From: Bog-756 sp963831535
Lineage (GTDB): Bacteria > Actinomycetota > Acidimicrobiia > Acidimicrobiales > RAAP-2
DNA: 64,000 nucleotides
Direction of reading: 5' to 3'
NCBI GenBank assembly: GCA_963831535.1
Contig: CAWHQP010000007.1
Coordinates: 992,001 to 1,056,000 of the forward strand
Below the pieces are notes generated by a model. The model worked only from the letters and a program-made list of their open reading frames with translations. It was not told the origin of the DNA and did no database searches. Shown one piece after another: positions 53,751 through 62,578 of the stretch (position 1 is its first letter; each line of letters begins with the position of its first letter). Position numbers and translations under genes: made by a program.

Positions 53751-54914
53751 CTACAGGGTAATGCCCAGCAGGGCCGCGCCCCGGACCACCGGACGCCCGC
53801 TGGCCGCCTCCTCGTCGAGAGCAGCGAGGGCTCCCGGTGTGTCGAGATCGTCGTCGAGGCGGCCCCGCACCCGTCTGAGGCCTTTCTCGTTCCCGTCCGC
53901 ATCGGTATCCGAACCGGTCGGGCCGGCCCGCCAGGCCGCCAGACGCCGGGCAGCCCGCGGCATGTCACCATCACCCCACTCCCAGTCGGCCCGGTAGTGA
54001 TGGTCGAGGAGCGCCAGGCGGATGGCCGCCGGTTCCCACTCCTTGAGGAGGTCACCGACGAAGACCAGGTTGCCCAGCGACTTGGACATCTTCGTGCCGT
54101 CCAGACCGACCAGGCCCACGTGGAGCCAGTGCCGCACGAACGGTCGCCCGGTGACCGACTCGGACTGGGCCGTCTCGCACTCGTGGTGAGGGAAGACGAG
54201 GTCGCGTCCACCGCCGTGGACGTCGACGGTCTCCCCCAGTTCCCGCAGGGCCAGGGCCGAGCACTCGATGTGCCAACCGGGCCGCCCCGCCCCCCAGCGC
54301 GACTCCCAGGAGGGCTCGTCCGGTAGCGACGGTTGCCACAGGACGAAGTCCAGCGGGTGCCGCTTGTTCGGATCGTCGGGGTTGCCGCCATGCTCGGCCG
54401 CCATGGCCAGCATGGTCCCAGGATCGAAGTGGCTCACCGACCCGAACCGATCGTAGGTGGTCACGTCGAAGTAGACGGCGCCGCCGGCCTGGTACGCCCG
54501 GCCCGAGTCCAGGACCGAACCGATCAGGGTGAGGATTTCGGCAATGGCCGAGGTGGCCCGCGGCTCCGACCAGGCCGGGATCAGCCCGAGGGCAGCCATG
54601 TCGGCGTCGAAGCGCGCGATCTCCTCGGCAGCCAGATCGAGGTAGTGGACTCCAAGTTCTCGGGCCTTACGCAGGATGTCGTCGTCCACGTCGGTCACGT
54701 TGCGCACGCACCGGGTCTCGTGGCCGAGATCCCGCAGACGCCGTTGGAGGATGTCGAAGGTGAGATAGACCTGGGCGTGGCCCAGATGGGCCGAGTCGTA
54801 GGGCGTGATGCCACAGGAGTACAGGGTCACCACCGGACCCACCTCAAGGGCGGCGATGGCCTGGCGGGCCGTGTCGTAGAGCTGCATCACCCCGCCGCTC
54901 TCGGTCTCGGACAC
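53751..54914 (-). CDS. Class I cysteine ligase, MshC-like (mycothiol) or cysteinyl-tRNA synthetase
   Basis: About 387 residues. The active-site motif is LYSCGITPYDSAHLGHAQVY; MshC enzymes typically have CGITPYD, CysRS has CGPTVYD. Other motifs are RCVRNVTDVDDDILRKA, GWHIECSALALRELG (zinc Cys), VFPHHECETAQSE and GTKMSKSLGNLVFVGDL. The length is near MshC (about 410) and shorter than bacterial CysRS (about 460), and the C-terminal anticodon domain seems absent. MshC joins cysteine to glucosaminyl-inositol in mycothiol synthesis. The start is unclear: GTG 54914 follows repeated GGGAGT units; ATG 54887 and GTG 54941 are alternatives. Confidence 0.83.
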   Translation of the reverse strand: MSETESGGVMQLYDTARQAIAALEVGPVVTLYSCGITPYDSAHLGHAQVYLTFDILQRRLRDLGHETRCVRNVTDVDDDILRKARELGVHYLDLAAEEIARFDADMAALGLIPAWSEPRATSAIAEILTLIGSVLDSGRAYQAGGAVYFDVTTYDRFGSVSHFDPGTMLAMAAEHGGNPDDPNKRHPLDFVLWQPSLPDEPSWESRWGAGRPGWHIECSALALRELGETVDVHGGGRDLVFPHHECETAQSESVTGRPFVRHWLHVGLVGLDGTKMSKSLGNLVFVGDLLKEWEPAAIRLALLDHHYRADWEWGDGDMPRAARRLAAWRAGPTGSDTDADGNEKGLRRVRGRLDDDLDTPGALAALDEEAASGRPVVRGAALLGITL

Positions 54915-54961
54915 TCCGACTCCCACTCCCACTCCCGCCACCGGTCAGTCCGACACCGTCA

Positions 54962-55621
54962 TCAGCGGTCGCCGTAGCCGGCCAGTTGCACGGCGGCATG
55001 CACCTTGTGGCGGATATTGACGGTGATGAGCACGGCGGTGAACGCCTCGATGGGCGCAGCCTGGGCCAGGCTGCCGGCATCCACCCCACGCAAACCGTCG
55101 ATCCGGTCCACGAGGGCCACGGTGGCCTCGCTGGCCTCGGCGTGGTCCGAACAGACCAGGACGTCGGCGATAAGTGGGGTGGTCAGCTTCTCCATCTCCG
55201 AGGCGGGCAGGTGGTGGAAGGAGGCGGAAACCCGCGACCGGGGCAGCACCGCCTGGATCGAGGCGGCCACCGAACCACGGGGCGGCACCAGGGCGAGGAA
55301 CTCACGTCCCTCCTTGGCCAGCGCGTTGGCCATCGAGACCACCACTTTGCCCTCCAGGGCCTGAGCCAGTGGCTTCACGGTGGCGATGGCGCTCTCCCAG
55401 GGCGTTGCCACCACCACCAGATCAGCGTCCGCCGCGGCCTCGTTCGAGGCACCGGTGATGTCCAGGAGATGGTCGGGCCAGGCGTCCACCAGTCCCCGGG
55501 CGATGCCTTCGGCCCGTTCGGCGTCCCTCGACCCGATGACCACCTCCTCGCCGACGGCGCCCAGACGGACCGCCAACCCGCGTCCGGCCGGGCCGGTGCC
55601 TCCGAGAATTCCGACTCGCAT
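54962..55621 (-). CDS. F420-dependent NADP oxidoreductase
   Basis: 219 residues. The Rossmann start MRVGILGGTGPAGRGLAVRL and VVIGSRDAERAEGIARGLV, then ADLVVVATPWESAIATVKPL, VVSMANALAKEG and VSASFHHLPASEM match NpdG/Fno enzymes that move hydride between F420 and NADP. ATG 55621 places the dinucleotide motif at the N-terminus; the longer ORF adds unlikely residues. It is divergent from the enoyl reductase gene. It implies that the organism makes coenzyme F420. Confidence 0.88.
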   Translation of the reverse strand: MRVGILGGTGPAGRGLAVRLGAVGEEVVIGSRDAERAEGIARGLVDAWPDHLLDITGASNEAAADADLVVVATPWESAIATVKPLAQALEGKVVVSMANALAKEGREFLALVPPRGSVAASIQAVLPRSRVSASFHHLPASEMEKLTTPLIADVLVCSDHAEASEATVALVDRIDGLRGVDAGSLAQAAPIEAFTAVLITVNIRHKVHAAVQLAGYGDR

Positions 55622-55686
55622 GTGCCTACCCTTCCACACCGTCCCGCAACAGCGGGGCGGGAGCATGACGATAACCTGACTCGCTG

Positions 55687-56475
55687 ATGGGACTGCTCGA
55701 GGGTAAACGGATCTTGGTCACCGGCGTGCTGACCGACGCATCACTGGCATTCGCCGTGGCCCGCCAGGCCCAGGGTGAAGGGGCCGAGGTCGTCCTCTCG
55801 GGGGCCGGACGGGGTCTGTCGCTGACCCGGCGGACGGCACGGAAGCTCCCCGATGAGGCCGAGGTGCTCGAGATCGACGTCACCGAGCCGGCGCAGTTGT
55901 CTGCGGCGGCCTCCTTGCTCGGCGAGCGGTGGGACCGCCTGGACGGCATGTTGCACGCCATCGGCTTCGCCCCGCCCGAATGCCTCGGGGGGGACATGTT
56001 CCAGGCCGGGTGGGACGAGGTACAGGTCGCGCTCCATGTCTCGGCCTATTCGCTGAAGGCGCTCGTGCAGGCCTTCCGACCGCTGTTGGTGGCGGCCGGA
56101 ACCGACGGGAGAGCCGGGGCGTCGGTAGTCGGGCTCGACTTCGACGCCACCGTGGCATGGCCGTCCTACGACTGGATGGGCGTGTCCAAGGCGGCGCTGG
56201 AATCGCTGTCACGGTATCTGGCCCGGGATCTCGGACCCGACCGGATCCGCATGAACCTGGTGGCGGCGGGACCTGTGAAGACCCTGGCAGCCAAGTCGAT
56301 CCCCGGCTTCGCCACCTTCGAGGACACCTGGGCCGACCGGGCCCCGTTAGGTTGGGACGTCCTCGACACCGACGTGGTGGCCCGGGCGTGTGTGGCCCTG
56401 TTCTCCGACCTTTTGCCCATGACCACCGGTGAGATCATCCACGTTGACGGTGGCGTGCACGCCACCGGAGCCTGA
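55687..56475 (+). CDS. inhA: Enoyl-[acyl-carrier-protein] reductase, InhA/FabI type
   Basis: A 262-residue short-chain dehydrogenase of the InhA type, the last reductive step of the type II fatty-acid cycle. It begins MGLLEGKRILVTGVLTDASL, with LDGMLHAIGFAPPE, VALHVSAYSLKALVQAF, GLDFDATVAWPSYDWMGVSK (catalytic Tyr and Lys), and RMNLVAAGPVKTLAAKSIPG with RAPLGWDVLDTDVVA. The close likeness to mycobacterial InhA in these motifs is strong actinobacterial evidence. A TAACCT box (55672-55677) lies nine bases before the ATG. Confidence 0.93.
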   Translation: MGLLEGKRILVTGVLTDASLAFAVARQAQGEGAEVVLSGAGRGLSLTRRTARKLPDEAEVLEIDVTEPAQLSAAASLLGERWDRLDGMLHAIGFAPPECLGGDMFQAGWDEVQVALHVSAYSLKALVQAFRPLLVAAGTDGRAGASVVGLDFDATVAWPSYDWMGVSKAALESLSRYLARDLGPDRIRMNLVAAGPVKTLAAKSIPGFATFEDTWADRAPLGWDVLDTDVVARACVALFSDLLPMTTGEIIHVDGGVHATGA

Positions 56476-56478
56476 GCG

Positions 56479-56856
56479 GTGCTCACGACGGACCAGGTCC
56501 GGGAGCGGGTCGTCGACTACGTGCAGGCCGTCAACTCGAGGGATCCCCAGGCCATCGCCGCACGTTTCACCGAGGACGCCGTCCACGCCGATCCAGCTTC
56601 GCATCCACCCAACCTGGGACGGGCCGCCATTGTCGCCTTCTTCGAGAGCGGCATCGGCGCCAGTGACGGGTGGACGTTCGAGGCCAAGGCCGTGCACACC
56701 TGCGGTGATCATGTGGCCGTGGACTTCGCCATCGCCGTCGATAGCGGCGGCACCTCCATGGCCATCGACGGGATCGAGGTCTTCGCCGTGGACGACGATG
56801 GACTATTCCGGTCCGTGCATGCCTACTGGGACGACGCCGATATCACCTTCGGCTGA
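56479..56856 (+). CDS. SnoaL/NTF2-fold protein, ketosteroid-isomerase-like
   Basis: 125 residues with the NTF2 cone fold: VVDYVQAVNSRDPQAIAARF, TEDAVHADPASHPPNLGRAA, IVAFFESGIGA and HAYWDDADITFG. An Asp in the AVHADPAS region could be the general base of ketosteroid-isomerase relatives. The substrate is unknown. GTG 56479 is three bases after the inhA stop; GGAG is nine bases upstream. It shares an operon with inhA and the next gene. Confidence 0.78.
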   Translation: MLTTDQVRERVVDYVQAVNSRDPQAIAARFTEDAVHADPASHPPNLGRAAIVAFFESGIGASDGWTFEAKAVHTCGDHVAVDFAIAVDSGGTSMAIDGIEVFAVDDDGLFRSVHAYWDDADITFG

Positions 56857-56869
56857 GGAGGAGTACCCC

Positions 56870-57337
56870 GTGACCGAGAGCACCGTTGCGGTCAGCAATC
56901 TGATTGCCCGCTACGCCGAACTGATCGACCTGGGCGATTTCGACGGCGTGGCCGACCTGCTGGGTGGCGCGGCCGTCGGCGACGGCGCGGCCGTCGGCGC
57001 GGCCCACACGCCGGTCCGACTGCTGACCGGTCGGGATGCCATCCTCGCCATGTTCGCCTCGACCACCCGGCGCTATCCCGACGGGACCCCGGGAACCAAG
57101 CACGTCACCACCAACCTCATCCTCGACATCGACGAAGAGGCCGGCCTGGCCTCAGCCCGCAGCTACTGGACGGTCCTCCAGGCCGTTCCCGGGTTGACCC
57201 TCCAGCCCATCCTGGCCGGGCGCTACCACGACCGGTTCCTGCGGGTCGACGGCACCTGGACCTTCTCCGAGCGGCGCTACCTGATCGACCTGGTCGGTGA
57301 CGTGAGCAGGCACATGCTGTCCAACATCCCGACCTGA
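56870..57337 (+). CDS. SnoaL-like domain protein
   Basis: 155 residues, a second NTF2-fold protein: IARYAELIDLGDFDGVADLL, LLTGRDAILAMFASTTRRYP, GTKHVTTNLILDIDEEAGLA, ARSYWTVLQAVPG and RYHDRFLRVDGTWTFSERRY. This pattern resembles SnoaL_4 / ring-dioxygenase beta-subunit-like proteins, used as isomerases, cyclases or dehydratases. GTG 56870 was chosen for its GGAGGAG ribosome-binding site. Residues about 33-44 come from an in-frame 18-bp duplication (56966-57001). Confidence 0.78.
   Translation: MTESTVAVSNLIARYAELIDLGDFDGVADLLGGAAVGDGAAVGAAHTPVRLLTGRDAILAMFASTTRRYPDGTPGTKHVTTNLILDIDEEAGLASARSYWTVLQAVPGLTLQPILAGRYHDRFLRVDGTWTFSERRYLIDLVGDVSRHMLSNIPT
56966..57001 (+). repeat. 18-bp in-frame tandem duplication in the SnoaL-like gene
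   Basis: Two adjacent 18-base units (56966-56983 and 56984-57001) differ only in the last two bases. They encode GAAVGD then GAAVGA. The near identity suggests a recent slippage duplication. Confidence 0.85.
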
Positions 57338-57410
57338 ACTCCGCCCCGCACGACGTGGCCTTGACCGCCAGGACGGTCGACCCCTACGTTCCCTCAGGCC
57401 GTCGAAGTGA

Positions 57411-57464
57411 AGGGGGAGACCTATGCCCACCGTGAGTGCAGGGGGAGACCTATGGCCACAGTGA
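57411..57464 (+). promoter_or_regulatory. Duplicated ribosome-binding site and start, with 13-codon upstream ORF
   Basis: The 15-mer AGGGGGAGACCTATG occurs at 57411-57425 and again at 57440-57454, 29 bases apart. The second copy starts the oxygenase gene at ATG 57452. The first ATG (57423) opens a short ORF, MPTVSAGGDLWPQ, that ends at TGA 57462-57464, out of frame and overlapping the main start. Translation of the small ORF would terminate just past the real start codon. Confidence 0.7.
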
Positions 57465-58627
57465 CCGTCAACGGACCCGAGGCGGCCCGGACCCTGCGGC
57501 AGTTGGTGGCCGAGCAGTCGCCCGACTCCGAGCGGATCCGCACCCTCAACCCGGTCACGGTCGATGCCCTGTGGCGCAGCGGACTCATGCAGTGGAGCAA
57601 TCCGACCGAAGCCGGCGGTTGCGAACCGTCCTTCGCCGAGATGATCGACACGTGGATCGAACTGGCCTGGCAGGACGGCTCGCTCGGATGGATCGGGATC
57701 GCCAACCTGCCGTCGGCGGCAGCCTGCGCTGCCTACCTCCCCGACGAGGGGTTCGACGAGGTCTTTACCAGCCACGACAATCAGGTCACCGCCGGTGGAC
57801 AGTTCTTCCCCAACGGGTTGGGCGAGACCGTCCACGGTGGCTATCGCATCACCGGTGCCTGGAACTTCGGCTCCGGCACCGGACACGCCCAGTACGTCGC
57901 AGCCGGCTTCATGCCGACGGTCAACGGCGAGCTGGTGGTAGATGACAGTGGGATCCCTCCCCTCCTGGTGGCGGTGATCCCCCGTGACGAGATCGTCTTC
58001 ACTGACGGCTGGCACGTCCAGGGGCTGAAAGGAACCGGCTCCTATGACTACAACGTGACGGATCTCTTCGTCCCCACACACCGCACCTTCGAGCTGTTTT
58101 GCCGCACGCCCCGACGGGGTGGTTCACCGGCGTTCCGGATGGGGCTGATGCCCATCACCGCGGCGGGACACGCCTCCTGGGCCCTCGGCGTGGCCAAGTC
58201 CATGCTCGACGACGTCACCGAGCTGGCTCTGACCAAGGTGCGGATGGGCGAGGAGGCCTCCATCGCCCACAAGGCTTCGTTCCAACGCAATCTCTCCCAC
58301 CACCTGGCCATGTGGAAGGCGGCCCGGCTTCTCGTGCTCACCACGTTCACCGATGCCGAGCAGGCCGTGAAGAACGGCCAGGACCTCACGCCCGGACTCC
58401 GCGCCGAAATGCGGGTGGCAGCCACCTATGCCACCGAGGCCAGCCGGGAGATCGTGCAATGGGCCCACCTGGCCGCCGGTACTACCGCCATCCGCGAGGG
58501 AAGCCGACTCGAGCGGGCGTTCCGCGACATGTACACAGGTACCCAGCACGTCTTCATTGGCGAGAAGACCTACACCGACGCCGCCCAGATCCACCTCGGC
58601 CTCATCGAGGACCAGCTCGGGCTGTGA
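57452..58627 (+). CDS. Acyl-CoA-dehydrogenase-fold flavin-dependent oxygenase (HsaA/HpaB-like)
   Basis: 391 residues with the acyl-CoA dehydrogenase fold in its group D monooxygenase form: DGSLGWIGIANLPSAAACAA, YRITGAWNFGSGTGHAQYVA (flavin-binding), WHVQGLKGTGSYDYNVTDLF, VPTHRTFELF and a C-terminal helical domain ending YTGTQHVFIGEKTYTDAAQI. The catalytic Glu of true acyl-CoA dehydrogenases is not evident. Relatives hydroxylate phenols or steroid rings with FMNH2 from a partner reductase; no such reductase is in the window. ATG 57452 has GGGGGAG in front. It ends at a strong palindrome facing the aldehyde dehydrogenase. Confidence 0.8.
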   Translation: MATVTVNGPEAARTLRQLVAEQSPDSERIRTLNPVTVDALWRSGLMQWSNPTEAGGCEPSFAEMIDTWIELAWQDGSLGWIGIANLPSAAACAAYLPDEGFDEVFTSHDNQVTAGGQFFPNGLGETVHGGYRITGAWNFGSGTGHAQYVAAGFMPTVNGELVVDDSGIPPLLVAVIPRDEIVFTDGWHVQGLKGTGSYDYNVTDLFVPTHRTFELFCRTPRRGGSPAFRMGLMPITAAGHASWALGVAKSMLDDVTELALTKVRMGEEASIAHKASFQRNLSHHLAMWKAARLLVLTTFTDAEQAVKNGQDLTPGLRAEMRVAATYATEASREIVQWAHLAAGTTAIREGSRLERAFRDMYTGTQHVFIGEKTYTDAAQIHLGLIEDQLGL

Positions 58628-58628
58628 C

Positions 58629-58648
58629 ACGGTGCCCGCGGGCACCGT
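58629..58648. terminator. Perfect 20-bp palindrome between convergent genes
   Basis: ACGGTGCCCGCGGGCACCGT is its own reverse complement. It begins two bases after the oxygenase stop and ends 16 bases before the aldehyde dehydrogenase stop, so it can form the same GC hairpin in both transcripts. It is a likely bidirectional terminator; no T-run is present. Confidence 0.72.
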
Positions 58649-58664
58649 CACCCCACGCCCGCTC

Positions 58665-60098
58665 CTAGAGCTGGAGCGATTTGACTTCGAGATACTCCTC
58701 GAGCCCGAAGGTGCCCAACTCCCGGCCATTGCCCGACTGCTTGTAGCCACCGAAGGGGGCCAGGGCGTTGAAGCCGCCACCGTTGACCTCGACCTGTCCG
58801 GTTCGCAGTCGGCGCGCCACGGTCTGGGCCCGGGCGGGGTCACCGGACCACACGCCACCGGCCAATCCGTAGTCGGTGTCGTTGGCGATATCGATGGCCT
58901 CCTCTTCGGAGTCATAGGGGATGATGACCAGCACGGGACCGAAAACCTCCTCGCGGGCGATCGTCATGTCCCGGGTCACCGAGGAGAACACCGTCGGCCG
59001 CACGAAGAAGCCCCGGTTCAGACCGTCGGGTGCCTCGGTGCCGCCGGTCACCAGTTCGGCCCCTTCACCCAGACCCTTGTCGATGTAGCCCCGGACCCGG
59101 TCCCGTTGTACGGCAGAGACCAGGGGGCCCAACCGCGTGCCGGATTCGAAGGGGTCACCCGGGACGTAGGACTCTGCGGCCTCACGGGCCAGTGTCTCGA
59201 CCTCGGCCAGCCGTTCTCGGGGCACGAGCATGCGGGTCAGTGCACTGCAGGTCTGCCCGGAATTGGCAAAGCACTTGGCCACGCCATCGGGCACGGCCTT
59301 GGCAAAGTCTGCATCGTCGAGCAGGACGTTGGCCGACTTGCCCCCCAACTCGAGGGCGACCCGCTTGACGGTGGCCGATGCCACCTCGGCCACTCGCTTG
59401 CCGGCCCGGGTCGACCCGGTGAAGGAGACCATGTCCACCCCGGGATGGGCGGCGATGGTCTCCCCCACCACCGGTCCAAATCCGGTGACCACATTGATGA
59501 TCCCAGGAGGGGCCCCGACCTCGTCAAAGACGTCGGCCAGGGCGAAGGCGTTGAGCGGGGCCACCTCGCTGGGCTTGAGCACCACGGTGCAGCCTGCGGC
59601 CAGCGCCGGAGCCACCTTGGCCGCGATCTGGTGGAGGGGATAGTTCCACGGGGTGATGGCCCCGACTACGCCGACCGGCTCCCGGACGACGAGAGAGTTC
59701 CCTACGGTCTTCTCCCAGGTGAACTCCTCGGCGATGGCGGCCATGGAGCCGAAGCTGGCCATGGGCAGACCCACCTGGACCAACTGGGACAGCGTGTAGG
59801 GCATCCCCACTTCGTGGGTGATGAGGTCGGCCAGGCCGTCCATGCGCGCCCCCAGTGCTTCGCCGACCTTGGTCAGGAGGGCGGTCCGTTCGGCGACTGG
59901 GGTCGACGACCATGACGGGAAGGCCCGCCGGGCCGCGGCGACGGCAGCATCGATGTCCGCGGCCGTCCCCTCTGGAACGCTGCCGATGACCTCCTCGCTG
60001 GTCGAGTCGATGACGTCAATCGATCCCACCCCGGACGAGGCCACCCATCGGCCGTCGATGTAGAGCCTGTCACGCACGTCCTTGTCCATCGGTTCCAT
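58665..60098 (-). CDS. NAD(P)-dependent aldehyde dehydrogenase
   Basis: A 477-residue aldehyde dehydrogenase. Seen: YIDGRWVASSG, GVVGAITPWNYPLHQIAAKV, APALAAGCTVVLKPSEVAPL, VSFTGSTRAGKRVAEVA, the general base Glu in VALELGGKSANVLLDDAD, the catalytic Cys in FANSGQTCSALTRMLVP, and EEVFGPVLVIIPYDSEEEAI with APFGGYKQSGNGRELGTFGL. It oxidises an aldehyde to the acid; the substrate is undetermined. ATG 60098 has GGGAGG seven bases upstream and is preferred over the longer ORF. Confidence 0.92.
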   Translation of the reverse strand: MEPMDKDVRDRLYIDGRWVASSGVGSIDVIDSTSEEVIGSVPEGTAADIDAAVAAARRAFPSWSSTPVAERTALLTKVGEALGARMDGLADLITHEVGMPYTLSQLVQVGLPMASFGSMAAIAEEFTWEKTVGNSLVVREPVGVVGAITPWNYPLHQIAAKVAPALAAGCTVVLKPSEVAPLNAFALADVFDEVGAPPGIINVVTGFGPVVGETIAAHPGVDMVSFTGSTRAGKRVAEVASATVKRVALELGGKSANVLLDDADFAKAVPDGVAKCFANSGQTCSALTRMLVPRERLAEVETLAREAAESYVPGDPFESGTRLGPLVSAVQRDRVRGYIDKGLGEGAELVTGGTEAPDGLNRGFFVRPTVFSSVTRDMTIAREEVFGPVLVIIPYDSEEEAIDIANDTDYGLAGGVWSGDPARAQTVARRLRTGQVEVNGGGFNALAPFGGYKQSGNGRELGTFGLEEYLEVKSLQL

Positions 60099-60394
60099 CG
60101 TGGTACCTCCCTGTGGCCCAGAGCCACGGCTCACCGGTTTTCCGGTCTCCGCGGCTCGGTTCGATCGGCGGATCCTCCCGTGCTGTAGATCCTGGTGTGC
60201 CACCCGCCACTGTACGTGCCGGCACCGGAACGCGACCGGGCCTGTCCACGAACCCACGGTGCGATCCGGACGGTCGGCGTCCTCGCCCTGCTCGTCCCCC
60301 TCCGCTCACGGAGGCACGTTGCGTAACGATTCCAATATAACTACAGTGCCCACAGAGACGTGAGTGTCCGAGTGTCCGGCGAGCCGGGGGGAAC

Positions 60395-61126
60395 GTGTCG
60401 CAGACCCAACAGGAACGCAAGGCCGAGACACGGGCGCGCCTACTCGCCGCCGCGGCCACGCTCTTCGCCGAACAGGGGATCGACGCCGTGTCGGTCGATG
60501 CCGTGGCCGAGGCCGCCGGACGCACCTCGGGGGCGGTCTACTCCCATTTCGGCAGCAAACAGGGCCTGTTGCTGGCGCTGCTCGACTCCTGGAAGGACTC
60601 CGTCCTCACCGTGCTGCTGGCCGAGGTGGCGGTCACCGAGTCGCCGGTTGGGCAGCTGGCCGCGGTGTGGGAGAACGTCGCCGGCACCGATCACGCCCAC
60701 TCGGGAAGCTGGTCGCTTCTCGAACAGGAACTCCGGCTACGTGCCGCCCGGGATGACGACGTGGCCGGGGTGCTCCGGGAACGGGACGCCGAGGCCCGCC
60801 GGTTCAGTGCTAGCCAACTGGCCGGATGGGCCGCCGCCGTGGGCGCCGCCCCGGTGGCCGACCCCGACGACCTGGCCATCCTGGTCAAGGCCCTCCTGAC
60901 CGGCTTGGCCATGCAGCGACGCCTGGATCCCAGCTCGGTCGGTGACGACCTCGCCGTGCGGGGTCTCGCCGCTCTGGTCGGGATGCCGGTCCACACCGAG
61001 GGAGCGGACCCGATGACCCGGACTTCCCGCTCGCCACGGTCGTTCCCTGGGTGGGCCGACCGAACCGTGCCACCCCCGACCGCCGCAGTCGATGTATCGA
61101 TCGTCGATGCGGACCACTCATCCTGA
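60395..61126 (+). CDS. TetR-family transcriptional regulator
   Basis: 243 residues. The HTH is at about residues 8-55: KAETRARLLAAAATLFAEQG, DAVSVDAVAEAAGRTSGAVY and SHFGSKQGLLLALLDSW. The ligand domain is variable, and the last 35 residues are a Pro/Ser/Thr-rich tail. GTG 60395 has a GGGGGG tract in front. It is divergent from the aldehyde dehydrogenase across about 296 bases and 40 bases upstream of the nitronate monooxygenase gene, so either may be its target. The intergenic stretch includes a small AT-rich patch (about 60328-60345) but no operator that I can define. Confidence 0.88.
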   Translation: MSQTQQERKAETRARLLAAAATLFAEQGIDAVSVDAVAEAAGRTSGAVYSHFGSKQGLLLALLDSWKDSVLTVLLAEVAVTESPVGQLAAVWENVAGTDHAHSGSWSLLEQELRLRAARDDDVAGVLRERDAEARRFSASQLAGWAAAVGAAPVADPDDLAILVKALLTGLAMQRRLDPSSVGDDLAVRGLAALVGMPVHTEGADPMTRTSRSPRSFPGWADRTVPPPTAAVDVSIVDADHSS

Positions 61127-61166
61127 CAACGTCCGATCAGCCAGTCACCACCAAAGGAGCCCTACC

Positions 61167-62288
61167 ATGAACACCGAGATCCGCCAGAAGCTGGGCATCG
61201 AGTTCCCCATCTTCGCCTTCACCCACTGCCGCGACGTGGTCGCCGCGGTCACCAACGCCGGGGGCATCGGCGTATTGGGCGCCATCGGTTTCACGCCCGA
61301 GCAACTCGAGGTGGAGCTCACCTGGATCGACGAGCACGTCGGGGACCGGCCCTACGGCGTCGACATCGTCATCCCGGCCAAGTACGAGGGTATGGACGAA
61401 ATGGACCCGGACAAGCTGGAGGCCCAGATCCGGGGGCTGGTGCCACCCCAGCACAAGGAGTTCGCCATGAAGATCCTGGCCGACCACGGCGTGCCCGAGA
61501 TTCCCGAGGAGGAGCGCAACTCCAACGGCATGATCGGTTGGACCGCGGCCCATGCCGCCGGCCTGCTCACCGTGGCCCTCCGCCATCCCAATGTGAAGCT
61601 GATTGCCAACGCACTCGGTACTCCCCCGCCGGACGTGGTCGAGCGGGTACAGGGGGCCGGGCTGATGATCGGGGCCCTGGCCGGATCGGTCAAGCACGCC
61701 CTCAACCACAAAGAAGCCGGCCTGGACTTCATCATCTGTCAGGGCTCCGAGGGCGGTGGTCACACCGGGGATGTGGGCAGCATCGTGCTGTGGCCTGAGG
61801 TCATCGATGCCGTCGCCCCGATCCCGGTACTGGCCGCCGGGGGTGTGGGTAGTGGCCGGCAGATGGCTGCGGCCCTGGCTCTCGGAGCCCAGGGGGTGTG
61901 GTCGGGGACACTGTGGCTGACGGTGGAGGAAGCCGACATCCCGCCGAAGCAGATGGAGACCTACCTGGCCGCCTCGAGTCGTGACACGGTGCGATCTCGT
62001 TCCTTCACCGGGAAGCCGTGCCGCATGCTGAAGAACGACTGGACCGACGCCTGGGAGGCCGAGGACACCCCGGATCCGCTGCCCATGCCGCTGCAGATGA
62101 TGGTGGCCATCGAAGCGGTGTCCCGGGGTCACCGCTATCCGGAAGCGGCCAAGGACGTCAACTTCAATCCCTGTGGCCAGGTCATCGGTCGGGCCACGTC
62201 AGTGCGGAAGGCCAAAGACGTGGTCTTCTCCATGGTCGAGGAGTACGTCGAAGCCACCGAGAGGATGCAGGCCGGCATCACGGTCTGA
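61167..62288 (+). CDS. Nitronate monooxygenase-family flavoprotein
   Basis: A 373-residue FMN TIM barrel of the 2-nitropropane dioxygenase family: FPIFAFTHCRDVVAAVTNAG, GIGVLGAIGFTPEQLEVELT, FIICQGSEGGGHTGDVGSIV (flavin-site His/Gly cluster), IPVLAAGGVGSGRQMAAALA, and GAQGVWSGTLWLTVEEAD. The family oxidises alkyl nitronates; several actinobacterial members instead serve in lipid or steroid pathways, so the role is uncertain. ATG 61167 follows AAAGGAG. It probably shares a transcript with the TetR gene. Confidence 0.88.
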   Translation: MNTEIRQKLGIEFPIFAFTHCRDVVAAVTNAGGIGVLGAIGFTPEQLEVELTWIDEHVGDRPYGVDIVIPAKYEGMDEMDPDKLEAQIRGLVPPQHKEFAMKILADHGVPEIPEEERNSNGMIGWTAAHAAGLLTVALRHPNVKLIANALGTPPPDVVERVQGAGLMIGALAGSVKHALNHKEAGLDFIICQGSEGGGHTGDVGSIVLWPEVIDAVAPIPVLAAGGVGSGRQMAAALALGAQGVWSGTLWLTVEEADIPPKQMETYLAASSRDTVRSRSFTGKPCRMLKNDWTDAWEAEDTPDPLPMPLQMMVAIEAVSRGHRYPEAAKDVNFNPCGQVIGRATSVRKAKDVVFSMVEEYVEATERMQAGITV

Positions 62289-62578
62289 GGAACGGTCTGT
62301 CGGTCTCCCGTCTCGGCCCACGGGGCCAACGGATCTGGCGGTCAACCCGTCGGAGTGTCGTGAAACCCCTTGGTTCCCGGGCGTGTTCATCAGATCGCAA
62401 TATATTTCTGGCACCGAATTCGCGTGTCGGTCTGCGGCATCCGTTCGTCGGAGCTTCAACTCCGAATGGGCGTGAAGGTCCAGTTAACAAGGGGTACAAG
62501 CACGGGACTGCGATCAACCGGGACTCGCGGTTTCCCTCGGTCATCCACTCTGGACAACGGATTCCTGCGCCCTAACTC

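Noticed and set aside
53751..54914. Calling this gene cysS outright
   Set aside because: The CGITPYD motif and the absence of an anticodon-binding C-terminus fit the mycothiol ligase better; left as MshC-like.
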